The position numbers and the translations under genes are program-made. The notes beneath the pieces are model-generated. The model ran no database searches. It saw only the letters and a program-made list of their open reading frames with translations, and was not told where the DNA came from. From the NCBI GenBank assembly GCA_027457005.1, contig DAIDTV010000046.1:1-9793 (forward strand): DNA of 9,793 nt, written 5' to 3'. Below are positions 5,440 to 9,793 of this stretch, piece by piece. The stretch's first letter is position 1. Each line of letters starts with the position of its first letter. This DNA comes from Chloroflexota bacterium (lineage in GTDB: Bacteria > Chloroflexota > Limnocylindria > Limnocylindrales > CSP1-4).

Positions 5440-7865
5440 GCGATCCTCGCCCCCTCGGAGCCGGCCGACCACACTTCGCCCGGGCGGTGGGGCGGCCCTG
5501 CCCTGCCCCTGCGCAACTTCTGCTCGACGTACCGGCCCATCGCGCGGAGCGCGGCATCCGCGGAACGGAACACCGGCACGCCCCGGTCCTCGATCGCCTG
5601 CGCCATCGGATCGTAGAGCGCACCGCTGTCGATGGAGACGACGATCGGCTTGTCGGTTTCCGGGAGCACCCTCGCGAGGCGGTTCGGCAGGCTCCCCGGC
5701 GACGCGATCTCGCCCGGCAGGGTTGCGGTCGCCGCGGTGAGGGGCACGGTCGAGCACAGCACGAGGTCGACGTTCGGGTCCGCGAGGAAGGCCCGCAGCG
5801 CGTCCTCGTGCACCTCGTCGTCCGCCATGGGAGTCAGGTCGAGGGGGTTGCGCACGTCCACGAGCGACTCGGCGCGGCCCTTCGCGAGCGCCGCCTGCAG
5901 GGTCGCCCGGGTCCCGGGGGCGAGCTCCGCGAGCTCCAGGGCCCAGCCCTCCCCGCGGAGCGAGTCGGCCATCCCCACCGCCTCGTACCCGGCGTTCGAC
6001 ATCGCCGCCACCCGGCGGCCGCGCCAGGCACGCTGCCCCATCAGCGCGCTGATCCTGAGCAGGCCCAGGTACTCGTCGAAGGTGCCCGCCACGAGCCCTC
6101 CGGCCTGCCGGACGATCGCCTCACACACGTCGTAGTCGCCGGCGATGGACGCCGTGTGCCCGCTGGTGGCGTGCTTGCCCTCGGCCGTGCGGCCCGCCTT
6201 GTAGAAGATGACGTCCCGGCCGTCGTCGACGATCTCCCGCACGGCCCTGGCGAACGCGAGGCCGTCACCATCCCGGAAGCCCTCCACGTAGACCGCCACG
6301 GTACGGACCTCCTGGTCGTCCGCCAGGTGGCGAACCCAGTCGCCGACGGTCAGGTCGACCTGGTTGCCCGTGGAGATCGAGTAGCGCGGGCTGAGCCAGG
6401 GGAGCCGGCTGAGACGCGTGATCATGAACGCGCCCGACTGGCTGACGATCGCGACGTTCGACGCACCCTCGGCACGCACCGGCAGCTTGGCCCGCGGGAT
6501 GAACAGGGTGTTGTAGCGGCCCGGCCGCGAGACGATGCCGAGGCAGTTGCCGCCGTTCACGACCATCGGCAGCTGCCGCCGGCGACCCAGCTGGACTGCC
6601 GCCCTCAGGCGACCCTCCAGGACCTCGCCGCCGGCCTTCTCCGCCATCCCCCCGGGGATCACGATGACGCCCACCGCCCGGTCCCGCTCGACCAGCTCCT
6701 CGACGACCGCGGGCACCTGCTCGGCGGGCAGGGCCACGATGAAGAGGTCCACGCGCTCCGGCAGCTCCGCAATGCTGCGGACGCACGCGACCCCGTCGAT
6801 CTCCGCCCGATCCGGATGGACCACGTACAGGCGCGTCGCGTCGAAGCCGGCCGCGCGCACGTTGTCCAGGATGATCCGGCCGGTGTTCGCGCCCCGGGCC
6901 GACACGCCGGCGACGGCGATGCTCCGGGGTTGCAGCACCGCGGCCATCGAAGCCTGCGGGCGTGGCGCGGGCAGCGGAGACCGCGGCCGGAACCTGAGCA
7001 GGCCGTCGAGGGCGACCAGCTCGCCCAGGGAGGCGCCGAACGGGTTCACCTCCAGCTCGGTGATCGTCCAGCCGTCCCCCTCGCCCCGGCCGCCGCCATC
7101 CGGACGACCGGCCCCGAAGTGCTCGCCGATCGCGCGAAACGCCTCGATCACCCGGAGGATCTCGGCGTCCTCCACGAGGCGCGCGCCGCCGCGGGTGAGA
7201 CCCGCCAGGCGCCGGTAGGCGAGAGTCGACCGGAACACGGCGAGCTGCGCCCGCGGGTCGAGCATCGACGTGCTGGCGTTCACCACGGCGAGTCCCGGGC
7301 GGGAGGCCGCCGCAAGCAGCTCCGTGTCCACCCCTCCGATTCCCATCGTGATCACCGGCCCGAACTCGCGCGTGTGGCGCAGGGCGACCAGGGCCTCGGC
7401 GCCGGGCCCCTCGCCCTCGGTCGGGATCCTCTCCACGACCAGCACGCCGAGGATGTCGCCGGAGATCGCCCGCTCGAGGGCCTCGTCGCGGAGACCCGCG
7501 AAGGCCGCGGGCGCATCGGCGGGACGCGCCTCGAGGTGGCGCGCGTACCGCCGCGGCACGTCGGCGAGCATGGCGGCCACCGCCGCGCTCACCGCCGCCG
7601 GCTCGTTCTCGACCTCCAGCACGCCGCCGACGTCGGTCTTGTGGACGATCTCCGGGGAGACGATCTTGAGGATCGCCCGCTCGGAACCAAGTCGCCGGAG
7701 GCTCTCGACGGTTGGCACCCGGCCCGGGCGGAGGAGGGTGGTTCGCGGGGCGTGGCATCCCGCCGCGGCCAGGACCGCGTACACCTCGTGCTCGAGAAGA
7801 GCAGACCGGCCCTCCGCCGCAGCACCAGCGAGGATGGCGTCTATTCGCCGGATATCGGTGCCCAT
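5436..7865 (-). CDS. ADP-forming acyl-CoA synthetase (acetate-CoA ligase, fused beta-alpha)
   Basis: An 809-residue NDP-forming acyl-CoA synthetase interconverting acyl-CoA + ADP + Pi with acid + CoA + ATP, used for energy conservation or acid activation. The ATP-grasp (beta) part comes first, about 1-295: ILKIVSPEIVHKTDVGGV (65-82), FGPVITMGIGG (168-178) and the metal-binding ELEVNP (270-275). The CoA-binding Rossmann domain follows (about 308-440; SIAVAGVSARGANTGRI at 315-331). The succinyl-CoA-ligase-like domains come last, with SQSGAF (475-480), STGNQVDL (498-505) and the phosphohistidine loop SGHTASIAGD (568-577), His570 being the catalytic residue. Every key residue is present. ATG at 7865 has GGAG 6 nt upstream; conserved sequence starts soon after. 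The acid substrate (acetate, propionate, branched or aryl acids) cannot be read from sequence. It is first gene of a pair with the Mth938 protein. Confidence 0.93.
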   Translation of the reverse strand: MGTDIRRIDAILAGAAAEGRSALLEHEVYAVLAAAGCHAPRTTLLRPGRVPTVESLRRLGSERAILKIVSPEIVHKTDVGGVLEVENEPAAVSAAVAAMLADVPRRYARHLEARPADAPAAFAGLRDEALERAISGDILGVLVVERIPTEGEGPGAEALVALRHTREFGPVITMGIGGVDTELLAAASRPGLAVVNASTSMLDPRAQLAVFRSTLAYRRLAGLTRGGARLVEDAEILRVIEAFRAIGEHFGAGRPDGGGRGEGDGWTITELEVNPFGASLGELVALDGLLRFRPRSPLPAPRPQASMAAVLQPRSIAVAGVSARGANTGRIILDNVRAAGFDATRLYVVHPDRAEIDGVACVRSIAELPERVDLFIVALPAEQVPAVVEELVERDRAVGVIVIPGGMAEKAGGEVLEGRLRAAVQLGRRRQLPMVVNGGNCLGIVSRPGRYNTLFIPRAKLPVRAEGASNVAIVSQSGAFMITRLSRLPWLSPRYSISTGNQVDLTVGDWVRHLADDQEVRTVAVYVEGFRDGDGLAFARAVREIVDDGRDVIFYKAGRTAEGKHATSGHTASIAGDYDVCEAIVRQAGGLVAGTFDEYLGLLRISALMGQRAWRGRRVAAMSNAGYEAVGMADSLRGEGWALELAELAPGTRATLQAALAKGRAESLVDVRNPLDLTPMADDEVHEDALRAFLADPNVDLVLCSTVPLTAATATLPGEIASPGSLPNRLARVLPETDKPIVVSIDSGALYDPMAQAIEDRGVPVFRSADAALRAMGRYVEQKLRRGRAGPPHRPGEVWSAGSEGARIA

Positions 7866-8126
7866 CGAGACTCCGAGCACGATCGCGCGCTGCCGGGGAT
7901 CCGGCGGGCGAGCCCGGGACGGTGACCGGCACGCCTCGCCCGAACAGTACCGCGCCCGCGCAGCACGCACCGCGGCTGCGCGCACGCGCTGTTGCCGATC
8001 CCGCGTGCGTCGGCGGAGCGGCGCTCTGGTAGGCTCCCCACGGCGTGCCCGGTCGGACCGGTGGCCGGGCGCTTCCCAGGCGGGCAACGCCCCATCGCCG
8101 CCCCGCCGTCTCCGTTGAGGTCGCTC
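7866..8126. promoter_or_regulatory. Divergent intergenic region, acyl-CoA synthetase / permease
   Basis: This 261 nt region must drive both divergent genes. For the permease, TAGGCT at 8030-8035 is a plausible -10 box (preceded by GG) but has no good -35 at 16-18 bp. For the synthetase, TACTGT on the minus strand (7949-7944) fits TAnnnT, again without a clear -35. No riboswitch or long repeat is visible. Confidence 0.35.
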
Positions 8127-9485
8127 GTGTCGCCCCGCTCTCATGGTCCGACCCGTCCACACCTCCACGGCTCCGGGCTGGCACGGCTCGGCACCGACTG
8201 GAGGACCTTCGCAGGTCCCGCCTACCGAACCTACCTGATCCTGGGCATGACCCAGGGTGCCGTGCTGGCCCTCTCCGGAACGGCGCTCACCATCCCGCTG
8301 CTGCTGACCATCGGGCTCGGGCCAGGCCCCACCACGCTGGTGGCGTCGCTGGCGCTGATCGGGCCGGCGGCCCAGCTGGCCGTCCCCACCATGCTGCGCA
8401 GCAGCGGGGGCAACCTGCGCCGGGTCACGCTGACGGCCGCCATGCTCGGCGAGACGCGCGGCCTCTGGCTGGCCGCGCTGACGCTGATCGGCGCATCCGA
8501 CCGGGGCAGCCACGCCGTCCTGGTGGTGGGCGTGGTGCTCGCCACCGCGGCCCTGGGGGTCTTCTCGGGAGTGGCAGGGGCGAACCTGCAGGCATGGTTC
8601 GCGGCCACCCTGCCGGAGGACGAGCGTCGGTTCGTCGCGCCAAGGGTGGTCGGCCTGGGGCTCGCCATCAGCGCCGTGCTGCTCGCGGCGGTCGCCGTGC
8701 TGCTCGATCCCGCGCTGCGCGCCTTCGGGCCCGCCGCCTACGCGCTCCCGTTCTTCGCCGGCGGCCTGGCCGGGATCCTGGAGCTGTCGGCGCTCGCGAC
8801 GCTGCCACGTCCCGGCCGGGTTCGCGTGGCTCGCCTGGCGCCCTCCGCACCGCCGCCTCCCGGCTGGAACGCGTTCGTGGGGGTGGCCACGCTGGCGAGC
8901 CTCGGATCGGGCCTGGCGCCGTACTACGCCGTCTTCATCATCAGCGTGCTGCGCGCCTCCGCGTCGGTCGCCGTCGCGCTGTCGGCGCTCACCTCCGCCG
9001 CCGCCGTCGTGGCCTCGACGTTCGGCGCCGGGCTGCTGAACCGGCACTCGTCGTCCCGGCTGCTGCGCCTCGCCTACATCGGCCTCGGGACCGGCTGGGT
9101 CCTGGCGCTGGCCAGCTTCCCGGCGAACCCGTTCGCGCTGCCGTGCTTCGTCGTCGTCGCGCTCCTGGTCAGCGCCGGTGGCGCCATCGTGCAGATGGCC
9201 TCCAACGAGCGCCTTTTCCGCCTCGTCTCCGGCCCGACGGTCTTCACGCAGCAGGGCCGCTTCGTGGGGGTCACCGCGGCCGCCACCGCGGCGGGACAGG
9301 TTGCGGGGGCCGCGCTGCTGGCGGTCGCACCGGTGGGCTACCCGGTGTTCGCGGCCCTGTTCCTGGCCTCCGGAGGGGTGCGCCTGGTGGCCGCGGCGCG
9401 TCTACCCGTCGCGGATTCCTGGTCGAACGCCACGCGCCTCGTGTCGCTCGACGAGTTCGGGTGGCATGACGAGCCGCCCCGATGA
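8127..9485 (+). CDS. MFS-like permease, about 12 membrane helices
   Basis: A 452-residue integral membrane protein with about 12 hydrophobic helices in two sets of six, beginning at TYLILGMTQGAVLALSGTAL (35-54) and ending near residue 423. Between helices 6 and 7 is a basic, Pro-rich loop (227-246; PRPGRVRVARLAPSAPPPPG), the usual cytoplasmic loop of the major facilitator superfamily. The first 34 residues are a hydrophilic N-terminal tail and the last 25 a hydrophilic C-terminal tail. I cannot name the substrate; the helices lack a recognisable drug- or sugar-transporter motif. The start is GTG at 8127, because TTGAGG lies 6 nt upstream; a TTG at 7992 in the same frame would add an Arg/Pro-rich leader and is unlikely. 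It is divergent from the acyl-CoA synthetase, so import or export of an organic acid or its precursor is possible but unproven. Confidence 0.85.
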   Translation: MSPRSHGPTRPHLHGSGLARLGTDWRTFAGPAYRTYLILGMTQGAVLALSGTALTIPLLLTIGLGPGPTTLVASLALIGPAAQLAVPTMLRSSGGNLRRVTLTAAMLGETRGLWLAALTLIGASDRGSHAVLVVGVVLATAALGVFSGVAGANLQAWFAATLPEDERRFVAPRVVGLGLAISAVLLAAVAVLLDPALRAFGPAAYALPFFAGGLAGILELSALATLPRPGRVRVARLAPSAPPPPGWNAFVGVATLASLGSGLAPYYAVFIISVLRASASVAVALSALTSAAAVVASTFGAGLLNRHSSSRLLRLAYIGLGTGWVLALASFPANPFALPCFVVVALLVSAGGAIVQMASNERLFRLVSGPTVFTQQGRFVGVTAAATAAGQVAGAALLAVAPVGYPVFAALFLASGGVRLVAAARLPVADSWSNATRLVSLDEFGWHDEPPR

Positions 9486-9531
9486 GCACCGGACACACCC
9501 CGGGCGGGCGGGGTCTGCGTGACGGCCGGGG
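9486..9531. other. Short convergent intergenic spacer
   Basis: The stops of the permease and the LLM oxidoreductase lie 46 nt apart. The spacer is occupied by two hairpins: ACCCCG/CGGGGT (9497-9514) and the stem listed next. Confidence 0.5.
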
Positions 9532-9544
9532 TCAGGTCCCGGCC
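9524..9544. terminator. Possible bidirectional terminator hairpin
   Basis: GGCCGGG (9524-9530) pairs perfectly with CCCGGCC (9538-9544) around the 7 nt loop GTCAGGT. It lies between convergent genes and covers the stop of the LLM gene. No T-run follows on either strand. Confidence 0.4.
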
Positions 9545-9793
9545 AGGCGCTCGACGACCGGCGCGAACTGGTCCATGTCGAAGACCGTGATCGAGTTGAT
9601 CCCGAAGCGTTCCCTGGCGGCGCGGAACTTGGCGGCGAGCCCGTCGACCGAGCCGATGAACACGAACGGGGATTCGAGGAGCTCGTCCGCAGAGACGTCC
9701 GCGCCGTAGCGGCTGGCTAGCCGCCCGGCGAGCCTGGTGGCTTCGCGGCGTGCGTGGTCGGTGACGCGCACGGGGCCTACCGCCGGATAGACG
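9532..9793 (-). CDS. LLM-class (luciferase-like, F420/flavin-dependent) oxidoreductase, C-terminal 86 residues
   Basis: The frame enters from the right window edge and ends with TGA at 9532-9534; the N-terminal part is outside. The visible piece matches the C-terminus of the bacterial luciferase-like family: VRVTDHARREA, a helix, ADELLESPFVFIGSVDGLAAKFRAARERFGIN and the ending TVFDMDQFAPVVERLAGT. In this family the SPFV.IGSV segment and the final Asp-x-x-x-x-Phe-Ala-Pro-Val motif close the TIM barrel. Many such proteins in high-GC bacteria use coenzyme F420 rather than FMN; the cofactor-binding region is not in view. A GTG at 9771 is in frame but is internal, since the family is about 300 residues long and sequence continues upstream without a stop. 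It is convergent to the permease, with no evident functional link. Confidence 0.85.
   Translation of the reverse strand, partial: VYPAVGPVRVTDHARREATRLAGRLASRYGADVSADELLESPFVFIGSVDGLAAKFRAARERFGINSITVFDMDQFAPVVERLAGT

Noticed and set aside
5430..7925. Very long plus-strand open frame (831 codons) opposite the acyl-CoA synthetase
   Set aside because: Its product is Arg/His/Gly-rich without any family motif, and it mirrors a fully conserved enzyme on the minus strand. It results from GC-rich third positions.
8045..9469. Second long plus-strand frame overlapping the permease
   Set aside because: Arg/Gly-rich frameshifted reading of the permease, without membrane helices or motif.
1..9793. tRNA or other standard RNA genes
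   Set aside because: No T-loop GTTCRANYC context with a matching acceptor stem was found by eye on either strand. A tRNAscan/Infernal run would settle it.

Overview
The window is uniformly very GC-rich and gene-dense, with GC-biased third codon positions, so almost every strand and frame carries long spurious open frames. A high-GC free-living soil or water bacterium fits. The F420-type luciferase-like protein, an ADP-forming acyl-CoA synthetase and a bacterial eRF1-domain-like protein point to Chloroflexota (Limnocylindria-like) or Actinomycetota. This placement is inference; there is no rRNA or marker gene. I see no tRNA, rRNA, CRISPR array, insertion sequence or phage gene.

Left part (1-3409). 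A minus-strand operon runs SDR dehydrogenase (2162-1350), 20 nt gap, PfkB sugar kinase of the 2-keto-3-deoxygluconate type (1329-247), 54 nt gap, then an unidentified protein cut by the window edge (192-1). Divergent from it, on the plus strand, is a phosphotriesterase-family metal hydrolase (2462-3409). The space between them (2163-2461) holds direct repeats and a palindrome that could form a shared control region, and perhaps the decayed start of another gene. A possible common job is uptake of a sugar lactone or sugar acid into the 2-keto-3-deoxygluconate route: hydrolase opens a lactone, SDR oxidises or reduces the acid, kinase phosphorylates the keto-deoxy acid.

Middle part (3410-5085). 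A 386 nt gene-free stretch rich in hairpins and inverted repeats precedes a small zinc-ribbon protein of unknown function (3796-4305). Convergent to it is a small eRF1-domain-3-like protein on the minus strand (4898-4434). The 128 nt between them holds two different tandem repeats, both with a 16 bp period. Upstream of the eRF1-like gene is the best promoter of the window, with a 17 bp spacer. A block of 12 bp and 20-21 bp repeats sits immediately upstream of its -35 box.

Right part (5086-9793). A large fused ADP-forming acyl-CoA synthetase with ATP-grasp domain first (7865-5436) overlaps by ATGA a small Mth938-domain protein (5439-5086), making a translationally coupled pair. Divergent from it is a 12-helix MFS-like permease (8127-9485), which converges on the C-terminal end of an LLM-class (luciferase-like) oxidoreductase (9793-9532) across hairpins that may act as a bidirectional terminator.
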